Source: a bacterium
Lineage (GTDB): Bacteria; Bacillota; Bacilli; Lactobacillales; Streptococcaceae
Direction of reading: 5' to 3'
Length of the DNA: 64,000 nucleotides
NCBI GenBank assembly: GCA_905221195.1
Contig: CAJNCF010000005.1
Coordinates: forward strand, 1-64,000
Below the pieces are notes generated by a model. It searched no databases. It saw only the letters and a list, made by a program, of their open reading frames with translations, and was not told the origin of the DNA. Both the position numbers and the translations under genes were made by a program. Numbering within the stretch: the first letter of the stretch is position 1; each line of letters opens with the position of its first letter. Below are positions 27,523 through 35,275 of the stretch, one piece after another.

Positions 27523-27683
27523 TAATACTCTTCGAAAATCTCTTTAAACCACGTCAGCTCTATCTGCAACTTCAAAACCATGTTTTGAGCTGACTTCGTC
27601 AGTAACATCTACAACCTCAAAGCCGTGCTTTGAGCAACCTGTGGCTAGCTTCCTAGTTTGCTCTTTGACTTTCATTGAATATA
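27523..27683 (+). repeat. BOX element
   Basis: It starts TAATACTCTTCGAAAATC and ends TTCATTGAATATA, with boxA, a boxB core (GACTTCGTCAG) and boxC (TAGCTTCCTAGTTTGCTC). It sits directly behind the acpP terminator. Confidence 0.9.
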
Positions 27684-27861
27684 AGTGACCGTTTAGGAAC
27701 AGATTTAGTCTTTCTAGGGACAGGAGAAATCTGAGGACAAATAAGGGATATAATGAAATCAGAAAAATCAATCTCCCAAAAGGAGATAAGAAATGAAGAT
27801 CAAAAGAAGAGATAGATTGATTTCCGTTAGAACAAAAATGTTAATATAATCACAATTTTAA
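27684..27861. other. Intergenic DNA with degenerate inverted repeat
   Basis: AAATCAATCT (near 27760) and AGATTGATTT (near 27815) form an inverted pair around an AAAAGGAG stretch. It looks like a decayed insertion end. No gene is seen. Confidence 0.4.
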
Positions 27862-28088
27862 TTGACTTTCCTTTTTTCTAGGACTATAATGTAGATATAA
27901 AAAAGGATTTATTTTATAGTTGGGAGAAGGTGATGGCTATGTACTTTTGATAAACTAGTCTCTATCTTATGTTCGTGGAAATTTTAGGAGGTCTGAGTGG
28001 TTCAAGTTCATGAACCTGGTATCTCTTTTGACTTCGTTTCTATTGGATTTTCTTGCTTTGGATTTATCTATTTTAGGAGGAAATGACT
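27862..28088 (+). promoter_or_regulatory. Promoter and long leader of choline-binding gene
   Basis: TTGACT (27862-27867), 17 bp, TATAAT (27885-27890) start a leader of about 190 nt. The leader holds very short ORFs: ATGGCTATGTACTTTTGA (MAMYF), and 27969-28013 encoding MFVEILGGLSGSSS. The second has a hairpin GGTTCA...TGAACC at its end. A second TTAGGAGG precedes the real gene. The leader may be regulatory. Confidence 0.55.
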
Positions 28089-29282
28089 ATGAAAAAATCT
28101 AAATTACTTACACTTGGTTTGCTTGCAGGTGCTGGCCTACTATTGTCTATCAATCAAGTACAGGCTGCAGATACTTGGGTTAAAAATGGTGCTGACTGGA
28201 ATCTTTCTCAAGATGGCAGCCTCGCTAAAAACAAATGGGTGCAAAATGCTGGCTCTTGGTACCATTTTGACGGTTCTGGTAAAATGCAGACAGGCTGGCT
28301 CAAAGATGGTAACACCTGGTATTCACTAGCAGATAGTGGAGCTATGCGCACAGGCTGGTACAAGGAAGGTAACACCTGGTACTCACTCGCAAATAGTGGA
28401 GCTATGCGTACAGGTTGGTACAAAGAAGGGTCTACATGGTACTACCTCAAAGGCAGTGGCGCTATGGCAACAGGATGGGCAACTGCAAATGGTCAATGGT
28501 CTTACTTTGAAAAATCAGGTGCTATGGTAGCAGATAGAGCTGTTCCAGCCAGCGATGGGGAAAGTTATGTCATTGGTAAGGATGGTTATATGTTAACCAG
28601 ACTTCCAAGTGAAGTTGAACAAGATCCTTTTGATGATACAGTTATTACAGATATCGTTACTTTGTCTGATGGTTATGACTATCACCTTGTTCATCATAAG
28701 AAAGATGGAGTTGTTATCGAAAAGAATGCCTGGTATATCAAACCTATTGTTGAACGTTTTTCTTATCAAAAGATTGGCGATATAAAACTAAATACTTTAG
28801 ATGCAATTACTGATAATAAAAAACCAGGGGAAGAAATTGATCCTAAAGCTGTCATAAAGAATTTCCAAAACTTACCAAATAAATATTACTTTGGAGCTGA
28901 TGGACGTAAGGTTGCGAATCTACCAGAATTCACTACTCACTTCCCTATTCAAAAAGTTGGGGCTGAACTTTATCTTAGAAATTCAAGTCCAGTTATTAGT
29001 CTAGAATCATCTGGATTTACAATTAATGACAATAAACTTTATCTAAGAGATGTCAATGATCATAATGGTAAACTTGTAACTGGATATTTTACAATGTTTA
29101 TGGACGGATTATTATCTAAAGATCACCATATTTTGGGCTATGCAGATGAATCTGGTGAAATCGTGAAGATGAAAGTTTTGCCTAATGATCTCAGTGATCT
29201 TATTGAAAAGGGAATTTCAGGTTTTTATGGAGAAACTGTTCGATATGACGGTTCAACAGGCAATGTTTTTGTTGTGAAATAA
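28089..29282 (+). CDS. Choline-binding surface protein (N-terminal repeats), paralog A
   Basis: 397 residues. Signal peptide MKKSKLLTLGLLAGAGLLLSI ends near VQAADT. Then come about six choline-binding repeats (SWYHFDGSGKMQTGW, TWYSLADSGAMRTGW), so the wall-binding part is N-terminal. A C-terminal domain of about 230 residues (SYVIGKDGYMLTRL, PGEEIDPKAVIKNFQNLP, KYYFGADGRKV, GYFTMFMDG, GETVRYDG) has no motif I can name. Start is the second ATG, 7 bp after GGAGG. It is paralogous to the gene at 30437, with the Rgg-like gene in between. Confidence 0.86.
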   Translation: MKKSKLLTLGLLAGAGLLLSINQVQAADTWVKNGADWNLSQDGSLAKNKWVQNAGSWYHFDGSGKMQTGWLKDGNTWYSLADSGAMRTGWYKEGNTWYSLANSGAMRTGWYKEGSTWYYLKGSGAMATGWATANGQWSYFEKSGAMVADRAVPASDGESYVIGKDGYMLTRLPSEVEQDPFDDTVITDIVTLSDGYDYHLVHHKKDGVVIEKNAWYIKPIVERFSYQKIGDIKLNTLDAITDNKKPGEEIDPKAVIKNFQNLPNKYYFGADGRKVANLPEFTTHFPIQKVGAELYLRNSSPVISLESSGFTINDNKLYLRDVNDHNGKLVTGYFTMFMDGLLSKDHHILGYADESGEIVKMKVLPNDLSDLIEKGISGFYGETVRYDGSTGNVFVVK

Positions 29283-29303
29283 ACTATCTGACAGAGTAAA
29301 ACG

Positions 29304-29350
29304 AAAAAGCGAACAGCTTTGTATACTAGGAAGTCATGTTCGCTTTTATT
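29304..29350. terminator. Bidirectional terminator between cbp and rgg-like gene
   Basis: AAAAGCGAACA and TGTTCGCTTTT pair around a loop of about 20 nt, with A/T runs on both sides. Confidence 0.75.
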
Positions 29351-29369
29351 CATAAAGTAATAGTTACTA

Positions 29370-30239
29370 TTAGCCCTCTATTTCAAAAAAATCTGCTTGA
29401 TAATAATCACTAATTTCTCTTTTCATTTCCCTTAGTAATCGACTTTCATCTGTTAATTCGAGTAAGGATAATCCTTTATTAATCATAGCATGATCTTCAT
29501 TAACGATTCCCAGACGTACTTGAGCTACACCTAATAAATCGTATCTTTTCAATATTTTTGCTAAATCAAGACATTCTTGAATTAAGCATAGACAGTCATC
29601 TTTCTTCCCTGCTTCAAGGTACATTCGTGTCATATTGGCTAAAATGGAGTAATGAATACTTTGAATTGGACGATAATCTGTGTATTTATTTAGGGATTTT
29701 ACAAGCCTTTGACGTAGCATTTCTAATGAATCAACAGGGAAATGGAAAATGATCATCACTAACAACCGTAAATCTGAGAGGAACCACTGATCTCTTTTTT
29801 CCAATTCTTTCCATAACTCTTCAGCCAAGGTTTGGGCTTTATCGGAAAACTGATTTTCAATCACTTCTATAAAAATGGTTAGTTCTTTCACAGCATGCTC
29901 TATTGGGATATCATTCTGCACTTCATCTAGATAAATTTGACATTTTGATAGCAGTGTCTTCATTTCTTCTAGATTAGGCGAAGAAATGACTTGATAATAT
30001 TCTGAAAATAATTTCTTACGAGAATCCGTTTGGTAATGTTGACAAATATAATGAAATTCATCGAAACTCATATCAATTTGCCTCAAAAGCAACTCCATAG
30101 TATCATACCTAGGAGTAGAATGATTATTTTCAAACTTTGATAAGTTAGAATGAGTAATGTAGTCACCACAGACCTCATTTTGTGTGATCCCTTTTGACTT
30201 ACGAATGTATTTATAAACTGAACCAATATCCCACCTCAT
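29370..30239 (-). CDS. Rgg/MutR-like transcriptional regulator
   Basis: 289 residues. An N-terminal Cro/CI-type helix-turn-helix (SVYKYIRKSKGITQNEVCGD, HSNLSKFENNHSTPRYDTMELLL) is followed by an all-helical TPR-like C-terminal domain. This is the layout of the Rgg/GadR/MutR branch of RRNPP regulators, whose helical domain often binds a short imported peptide. It is convergent with one choline-binding paralog and divergent from the other, so these genes are its likely targets. The inducing peptide is not identified; small ORFs nearby are weak candidates. Confidence 0.85.
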   Translation of the reverse strand: MRWDIGSVYKYIRKSKGITQNEVCGDYITHSNLSKFENNHSTPRYDTMELLLRQIDMSFDEFHYICQHYQTDSRKKLFSEYYQVISSPNLEEMKTLLSKCQIYLDEVQNDIPIEHAVKELTIFIEVIENQFSDKAQTLAEELWKELEKRDQWFLSDLRLLVMIIFHFPVDSLEMLRQRLVKSLNKYTDYRPIQSIHYSILANMTRMYLEAGKKDDCLCLIQECLDLAKILKRYDLLGVAQVRLGIVNEDHAMINKGLSLLELTDESRLLREMKREISDYYQADFFEIEG

Positions 30240-30436
30240 ATTTTTGCCTCCAAAAATGTTCCAAAAGTAGAAGTTTTAAGAAAATATTTATATTTAGTAT
30301 ATCATAAAGGTGTGGGGTGGGCAATGATGATAGAAAGAAGGTGTTGGTTGACTCTTAAGGATTATTAGGAGTTATGTAGAATGTTTATGATGGAAAAATA
30401 TCTTTTTATAACTATTCAATAAAGGAGGAAATGGCT

Positions 30437-31621
30437 ATGAAAAAATCTAAATTACTCACACTTGGTTTGCTTGTAGGTGCTGGTCTACTTTTATCTATAA
30501 ACCAAGCACAGGCCGCAGATACTTGGATAAAAAATGGTGCTGACTGGAATCTTTCTCAAGATGGCAGTCTCGCTAAAAATAAATGGGTACAAAATGCTGG
30601 CTCTTGGTACCATTTTGACGGTTCTGGTAAAATGCAGACAGGCTGGCTCAAAGACGGCAATACTTGGTATTCTCTAGCAGATAGTGGTGCTATGCGCACA
30701 GGATGGTACAAGGAAGGCAATACCTGGTACTCACTTGCAAATAGTGGTGCTATGCGTACAGGTTGGTACAAAGAAGGGTCTACATGGTACTATCTTCGTT
30801 TTAGTGGTTCTATGCAGACAGGTTGGGAGTTCATAGATAATAATTGGTATTATTTTGAACAATCAGGTGCAATGGCCTCTGATAGAGTTGTAAATTCTAG
30901 TGATGGCACAGGCTATATTCTCAGCAAGGATGGTCATATGTTCACTTTACAAAATAGCCCTTATAAAAATGGTGACATTGTTCGTTTAGGCGATGGATAT
31001 GAATATCTGATTACAGCAAAATTTGACGGAAATAACTTTACTGATGTTATCGTGGATAAAAACACTTGGTATATCAAACCTGAGTTCAAGAAGTTCTCCG
31101 ACAAATATGGAGATGAGGTTGCAAATACAACCTTAGCTTTAGTAGATAATAAAGAAGAAGGACAAGAAATTGATCCTAAAGCTGTTATTCGTAATTTCCA
31201 AAATCTACCAGGTCGATATTACTTTGGAGCAGATGGTCGTAGAGTATTACCGCTTCCAGAGATGACAACTAGATCAGAAATCAAAAAAGTTGGTAATGAT
31301 CTTTATCTAGAAGACCCAGGTGTACGACTTAGACTTCCATCTACTAGCTTCACCATCAATAACAATAAATTATACTATTTAGATGAAGCTAATGGTAAGC
31401 TTAAAACAGGTTACTTTGTATTGATTGATGACGGTATGTCTACAAACCACTATCATTTCCTTGTATATGCAGACCAATCTGGCGAAGTGGTCAAGATGAA
31501 ACGCTTGCCATCAAGATTTATGGATTATTTTGATAAAGAAATCGATGGTTTCTATGGTCAAAAAATTAAGATTACACAGCCAAATAAGTATGAATATTAC
31601 AAGGTTCTTGTGGTAAAATAA
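30437..31621 (+). CDS. Choline-binding surface protein (N-terminal repeats), paralog B
   Basis: 394 residues. Nearly the same signal peptide and repeats as paralog A at 28089; the DNA of the repeat part is almost identical. The C-terminal domain shares the plan (IDPKAVIRNFQNLPGRYYFGADGRRV, GYFVLIDDG, GFYGQKIK) but is clearly diverged. The start is the second ATG, 8 bp after GGAGG. The short spacer to the divergent rgg-like gene (about 200 bp) makes direct control likely. Function of the C-terminal domain unknown. Confidence 0.86.
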   Translation: MKKSKLLTLGLLVGAGLLLSINQAQAADTWIKNGADWNLSQDGSLAKNKWVQNAGSWYHFDGSGKMQTGWLKDGNTWYSLADSGAMRTGWYKEGNTWYSLANSGAMRTGWYKEGSTWYYLRFSGSMQTGWEFIDNNWYYFEQSGAMASDRVVNSSDGTGYILSKDGHMFTLQNSPYKNGDIVRLGDGYEYLITAKFDGNNFTDVIVDKNTWYIKPEFKKFSDKYGDEVANTTLALVDNKEEGQEIDPKAVIRNFQNLPGRYYFGADGRRVLPLPEMTTRSEIKKVGNDLYLEDPGVRLRLPSTSFTINNNKLYYLDEANGKLKTGYFVLIDDGMSTNHYHFLVYADQSGEVVKMKRLPSRFMDYFDKEIDGFYGQKIKITQPNKYEYYKVLVVK

Positions 31622-31679
31622 ATAGATAAGCAATCTTCACAACGAATATAAAAAATAAAACGTGCAAATCATTTTCAAG

Positions 31680-31722
31680 AGGCTTTAGATTTCTTGTATT
31701 TTAAAAGAAACTAAAGCCTTTT
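31680..31722 (+). terminator. Terminator after paralog B
   Basis: AGGCTTTAG...CTAAAGCCTTTT with an inner TTTCTT/AAGAAA pairing. Confidence 0.82.
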
Positions 31723-31829
31723 GTGGATTTATCGTTTTTCAGAAAGTATGAAAAACTAGAGAGTTGTATCGAGTAGAAAAATATTATTAATACTACTTTG
31801 CTTAAATAAATTAGGAGCTATTTCATTCT

Positions 31830-33176
31830 ATGGTTATTTTAGAATTTTTATTTTCTGTGATATATATACTATTGGTAGTTATTTCAACCATAGTGCCCAC
31901 TATTTTTTTAGGCGCTCAAATTTCCCCAGAATTTTATAAAAAACGTTATTGGGTCCTTGTATTTTTAATTAGTTTTTCTGCTCGTCAAACATTTGGAGAA
32001 TTATTTCATATAGGAATCCTTCTCTTCTTTTACTGTATTTTTTTACTCGTATTGCATAAGAGAAAAGTAGAAGCTCTTTTTCTTTCCCTATATCTTTTTC
32101 TCTTCTTTCAAAGTATTCGTTATTTATTTTTGACAATCTGGCTTCGTGTATTATCTGGTGAGAATTGGTTGTTCTTAGATGAGTTTTCGACGCTATATAT
32201 ATCTATATTTGATTTATTATCAATATTTCTATGTTGTAAAATTATGAAGCGTTGGTCTTTGGATTTGGATTTATTTTTTTCAGATGCTTTCAAAAACCAC
32301 TATCGTAAGAGTTTTTTCATTATCCTACCTCTGACTGGATTTAGGATATTCTCTTCGTTTATGACCAATAGAAATAGTTCTTTCTATGTTCGTTTTGATA
32401 CGACCATTTCTCTCCTGATTTTCATTCTCTTTTTCTCTTGGCTCTTTTACATCAAGCATTTGGAGCAGGTTTATCGTGATGAGCAGACCATTCAGAGACA
32501 GGAAGATGAAAATCGTTCCTTGCAAGGAATGGTGGATAAGCTGGGTCATCTCTATGATGAAGTTCGAGGTTTCCGTCATGATTTTGCAGGGATTGTTGCT
32601 AGTATGGAGCCTGCCATAGCGAATCGAGATATGACTGAAGTGTCTACCATTTATCAAGATGTCTTTCTAAAGACCAATGAAAAGCTGAGGAAGGCGGATT
32701 ACACAGCCTTTAATCTTCACAATATCCATGATATAGCTATTCGCAATACCTTGGCAAAAGCTATGATTGTGGCAGATAAGCAAGGAATTCATTTTAGTTT
32801 GGAGACGGTGGGGGTCGTAGAAGAACTGGCATTGCCGATGTTGGAGGCTATTCGTATCCTTTCTATCCTCACGACAAATGCTTTAGAAGCAGCGAGTGAG
32901 GCGGAAAATCCGCAGATTCGGGTTGCTTTGCTGGCAGGTGATAGGAGTGTGCATTTTATCATTGAAAACACTCGTAAGAAAGAAGAACTGAATCCCAGCA
33001 TTCTCAGTCAAAAGGGTTATTCGACTAAGGGAAACCACAGTGGACTGGGCTTAGCGACCTTGGAGGATATGGTTTTTCATTATGATTTAAACTTAGATAC
33101 TCAGCTAGGAGAAACGACCTTTAGACAAGATTTAGAATTGCCATTTAAGGATGAGGAACGAGGAGGAGAGGAATGA
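31830..33176 (+). CDS. Peptide-sensing type histidine kinase (AgrC/ComD/BlpH-like)
   Basis: 448 residues. About six membrane helices fill residues 1-210 with very short loops. Then comes a coiled linker, the H-box EVRGFRHDFAGI with phospho-acceptor His250, the N-box ILTTNALEAA and GYSTKGNHSGLGLATL of a GHKL ATPase. This HPK10-type structure is used by kinases that sense secreted peptide pheromones. Its stop overlaps the regulator gene start (ATGA). It lies where pneumococcus has only small genes before comA, and it is neither comD nor the blp kinase by location. The signal is unknown. Confidence 0.88.
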   Translation: MVILEFLFSVIYILLVVISTIVPTIFLGAQISPEFYKKRYWVLVFLISFSARQTFGELFHIGILLFFYCIFLLVLHKRKVEALFLSLYLFLFFQSIRYLFLTIWLRVLSGENWLFLDEFSTLYISIFDLLSIFLCCKIMKRWSLDLDLFFSDAFKNHYRKSFFIILPLTGFRIFSSFMTNRNSSFYVRFDTTISLLIFILFFSWLFYIKHLEQVYRDEQTIQRQEDENRSLQGMVDKLGHLYDEVRGFRHDFAGIVASMEPAIANRDMTEVSTIYQDVFLKTNEKLRKADYTAFNLHNIHDIAIRNTLAKAMIVADKQGIHFSLETVGVVEELALPMLEAIRILSILTTNALEAASEAENPQIRVALLAGDRSVHFIIENTRKKEELNPSILSQKGYSTKGNHSGLGLATLEDMVFHYDLNLDTQLGETTFRQDLELPFKDEERGGEE

Positions 33177-33904
33177 GAATTTTAGTTTTGGAAGACGATA
33201 GAGTCCAGCAAGGACGGATAGAGCAGACTTTACTAGATATCGGTCGCTCTCGCAATTTGAGATTAGAAATTGATATTGCGAAAAACTATGGAGATGTTGA
33301 AAAGTATTCTCAGTATTTTGACCATTACCAACTCTATTTATTGGATTTAGAGATTGATGGAGAGCGTGAACGGGGCTTTCAGGTTGCTCAACAGGTTCGG
33401 GAGCGGGATCCTTTTACAAGCATTGTCTTTGTGTCCACGCACTCGGAGGCCTTGCCTCTAGCTTTTCGCTACCACTTGTCTGCCTTGGATTTTATTTCCA
33501 AGGATCAGCCTGAGGAGGATTACCGTCATCAGCTGGAGCGCTGTCTGGACTATGTACTGGCAGTGGATAAGAGGGAAAATATGCGTCTCTTTACCTATAG
33601 TTTTGAGGGAAGACGGGGCTTTACTCTGCCCTACCATGAGATTTTAGCCTTTGAAACTTCAGTGGAATCCCACCGTATCAAGGTCTACTATGCCAATCAT
33701 TCTATCAAGACCATTTACGGCAGTCTCAAGGATATCGCTGCCAAGGCTGAAAAAGATTACTTTGTCTATGCCAATCGCAATACTTTAGTCAGTTTACAGG
33801 CCATTGAAGAGATGACTGCCACAGAAGTGACCTTGTTAGAAGGCTTGCATTTCCCCGTATCACGGACAGCCAGAAGAACACTTAAAAAACATCTCAATGT
33901 CTAA
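33173..33904 (+). CDS. LytTR-family response regulator (ComE/AgrA/BlpR-like)
   Basis: 243 residues. The receiver domain has the acidic pocket LEDDR, phospho-acceptor Asp58 (LYLLDLEIDG) and the FISKD lysine. The C-terminal LytTR DNA-binding domain (about 140-243) shows FETSVESHRIKVYY, GSLKDIAAKAEKDYFVYANRNTLVSL and FPVSRTARRTLKK. It is cotranscribed with the kinase. Its DNA target is probably a pair of 9-bp repeats, as for ComE and BlpR, but I found no convincing site in the peptide promoters. The peptide genes begin only 120 bp downstream. Confidence 0.9.
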   Translation: MRILVLEDDRVQQGRIEQTLLDIGRSRNLRLEIDIAKNYGDVEKYSQYFDHYQLYLLDLEIDGERERGFQVAQQVRERDPFTSIVFVSTHSEALPLAFRYHLSALDFISKDQPEEDYRHQLERCLDYVLAVDKRENMRLFTYSFEGRRGFTLPYHEILAFETSVESHRIKVYYANHSIKTIYGSLKDIAAKAEKDYFVYANRNTLVSLQAIEEMTATEVTLLEGLHFPVSRTARRTLKKHLNV

Positions 33905-33931
33905 TATCTGTTAGACTTGGATGAGTTTATC

Positions 33932-33972
33932 AATAAGAATGTCGGAAAATTTTCTGATATTCTTATTTTTTT
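33932..33972 (+). terminator. Terminator of kinase-regulator operon
   Basis: AATAAGAAT...ATTCTTATT with inner AAAA/TTTT pairing, then seven T. The T-run also forms the T-tract of the cin-box promoter that follows. Confidence 0.8.
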
Positions 33973-33978
33973 GACTTC

Positions 33979-34014
33979 TTTTTCGAATAGATAGGTAAGA
34001 GGAAAAGGAAAGGA
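33979..34014 (+). promoter_or_regulatory. Cin-box promoter/RBS unit 1
   Basis: TTCGAATA (33982-33989), one base from the ComX consensus and the same variant found before dut-radA, with a T-tract upstream. The 36-bp unit also includes the ribosome binding site AAAGGA. It recurs at 34105-34140 with a single base change. Confidence 0.72.
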
Positions 34015-34023
34015 GCCTATTTC

Positions 34024-34074
34024 ATGTATCTACCAATTTTGTATCCGTGGTTCATTAAATTATTTTTTAAATAA
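34024..34074 (+). CDS. 16-residue hydrophobic peptide ORF, no leader
   Basis: MYLPILYPWFIKLFFK follows an AAAGGAG ribosome binding site by 8 bp and a cin-box by 34 bp. It is very hydrophobic and aromatic, with three lysines giving a net positive charge. It has no double-glycine leader. Its size resembles short ComS/XIP-type signal precursors and leaderless antimicrobial peptides. Function unknown; the dedicated promoter and ribosome binding site are the evidence that it is real. Confidence 0.55.
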   Translation: MYLPILYPWFIKLFFK

Positions 34075-34104
34075 AATTTGATTTAGTTGTTTATTTTCGA
34101 ATTG

Positions 34105-34140
34105 TTTTTCGAATAGATAAGTAAGAGGAAAAGGAAAGGA
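34105..34140 (+). promoter_or_regulatory. Cin-box promoter/RBS unit 2
   Basis: Second copy of the 36-bp unit; TTCGAATA at 34108-34115, ribosome binding site AAAGGA at its end, 8 bp before the next ATG. It predicts competence sigma-factor control of the double-glycine peptide genes. Confidence 0.72.
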
Positions 34141-34148
34141 ATAAAATA

Positions 34149-34277
34149 ATGAAAGAACATTACTATGGATTTGTTGAGCTAACTTCGGAAGAATTGACCG
34201 ATATTCAAGGTGGAGAAAATTGGACAAAGACCCTTGTAGATTGGTACATTGGATTTCGTAGAGGTTTTGGTTTTTAG
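34149..34277 (+). CDS. Double-glycine leader peptide 1
   Basis: 42 residues. The leader FVELTSEELTDIQGG is the classical substrate of C39-peptidase ABC exporters such as ComA. Cleavage after GG leaves a 20-residue product (ENWTKTLVDWYIGFRRGFGF), short, aromatic and slightly cationic. This is the size of a pheromone or a small bacteriocin. It has no cysteines. First gene of the peptide run, behind cin-box unit 2. Confidence 0.78.
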   Translation: MKEHYYGFVELTSEELTDIQGGENWTKTLVDWYIGFRRGFGF

Positions 34278-34288
34278 GAGGATAAGAG

Positions 34289-34444
34289 ATGAATGAAATG
34301 AATGATAAGTATACTATTGAAGTATTAAAGGAAAGCGACTTAGCCTTGCTGGTGGGTGGTAGCAAGGAAAGCTATCAACGGGGTTTAATTACAGGTCTAT
34401 TGTTACGTAGTGTATTTATTGGAACTCCATTTTTTAGAGGATAA
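34289..34444 (+). CDS. Double-glycine leader peptide 2
   Basis: 51 residues. Leader TIEVLKESDLALLVGG, then a 27-residue product beginning SKESYQRGLITGLL. GGAGG stands 7 bp upstream, right at the stop of peptide 1, so the two are coexpressed and could act as a pair. The leader is less canonical than the others. No cysteines. Confidence 0.72.
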   Translation: MNEMNDKYTIEVLKESDLALLVGGSKESYQRGLITGLLLRSVFIGTPFFRG

Positions 34445-34477
34445 GATTTAGAAAAAATAGGACAAGAGGAGAAAAAG

Positions 34478-34654
34478 ATGACAAATTTTGACAAAATGGA
34501 ACAGAACTTTGTAGCTCTTACAGAAGAAGAGTTGGTGAATGTAGATGGGGGGATTGCTTGGGAGGTAGTCTCTTTGAGTATTGCGATAGGCTGGGGGATT
34601 TACCAAGCTGGTGAAGCTGCTGGTAAAACATTCTACTATATTACTCATCCATAG
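34478..34654 (+). CDS. Double-glycine leader bacteriocin-like peptide 3
   Basis: 58 residues. Leader QNFVALTEEELVNVDGG, then a mature part with a GxxxG-like hydrophobic helix (SLSIAIGWGIYQAGEAAGK), as in two-peptide class IIb bacteriocins. Ribosome binding site AAGAGGAG. A small membrane protein starts 12 bp later and may give immunity. Confidence 0.8.
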   Translation: MTNFDKMEQNFVALTEEELVNVDGGIAWEVVSLSIAIGWGIYQAGEAAGKTFYYITHP

Positions 34655-34666
34655 TATTTGATAAAT

Positions 34667-34858
34667 ATGAGCAAGAAAACATTTTGGATTATACTACTCG
34701 TTATTACAATTGTGGTGACTGCCGTTGGTTTAGGATTGTCTGCATATAATTATTACGTTTTTAATAGACCTTTTTTCAATAGTACTACTAAAGGATTGTT
34801 ATCTGCATTTGTTATGAGTGTATTGATGATTATTATTGGTTTATTAAAAGAAAACTAA
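34667..34858 (+). CDS. Small two-helix membrane protein, possible immunity protein
   Basis: 63 residues. Two predicted membrane helices (WIILLVITIVVTAVGLGL and LSAFVMSVLMIIIGLL) with a short loop, and a positively charged N-terminus. It follows a bacteriocin-like gene at once, the usual place of an immunity gene. The ribosome binding site is weak, which suggests coupling to the upstream gene. The role is inference from context. Confidence 0.65.
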   Translation: MSKKTFWIILLVITIVVTAVGLGLSAYNYYVFNRPFFNSTTKGLLSAFVMSVLMIIIGLLKEN

Positions 34859-34885
34859 TTTTTATTATTAAAATGGAGGATAAAT

Positions 34886-35056
34886 ATGTCAAATTTACAA
34901 ACTATTGAACAAAATTATACTACGTTAAGTGATATTGAACTGCAAGAAGTTGATGGTGGAGGAGTGTTACTTTTGGTTGGTGGTGGTATTTTGGCTGTCG
35001 GACTGTTAGCTTGGGGTGCGTATAATGGTTATCAGTCGGCATCACGAGGTGGATAA
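34886..35056 (+). CDS. Double-glycine leader bacteriocin-like peptide 4
   Basis: 56 residues. Leader QNYTTLSDIELQEVDGG, very close to peptide 3, then a mature part rich in Gly and hydrophobic residues (GGILAVGLLAWGAYNGYQ) with GxxxG spacing. TGGAGGA precedes it. Together peptides 3 and 4 could be the two halves of a class IIb bacteriocin. Confidence 0.8.
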   Translation: MSNLQTIEQNYTTLSDIELQEVDGGGVLLLVGGGILAVGLLAWGAYNGYQSASRGG

Positions 35057-35095
35057 AAAGATGGTAGATTGTTTTTTAGTAAATAGGAGTCTACC

Positions 35096-35275
35096 ATGAA
35101 ACAATTCTTATTAGGCTTCGCTGAGGGTTATTTTATCGTATCGCTCATAATCTACATCGCAACGTATTTGATTTTGAAAAATCCGATCAATACCCTATTT
35201 TATCTAGAAATTTACCCTGTTTTATTTGGGCTCTTTTATCTAGGATATAAGGGCAATAAAAAGCAAGTAGGGTGA
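35096..35275 (+). CDS. Small membrane protein, possible immunity protein
   Basis: 59 residues with two hydrophobic segments (FIVSLIIYIATYLIL, EIYPVLFGLFYLGY) and a basic end (KGNKKQVG). AATAGGAG lies upstream. It is located after bacteriocin-like peptide 4 and is plausibly its immunity partner. No family recognised. Confidence 0.65.
   Translation: MKQFLLGFAEGYFIVSLIIYIATYLILKNPINTLFYLEIYPVLFGLFYLGYKGNKKQVG

Noticed and set aside
30326-30370. 14-codon divergent ORF next to the rgg-like gene as its pheromone
   Set aside because: Charged sequence (MMIERRCWLTLKDY), without the hydrophobic secretory form of known Rgg peptides; kept only as a weak candidate.
31636-31650. AACGAATA as a possible cin-box after the second N-terminal-repeat cbp gene
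   Set aside because: It has no T-tract, lies just before a terminator and no gene starts downstream within range.
31725-31829. ComE/BlpR-type repeat pair before the histidine kinase
   Set aside because: TTTTTCAG and AGAGTTGT occur, but not with the 12-bp spacing needed for a 9-N12-9 site.
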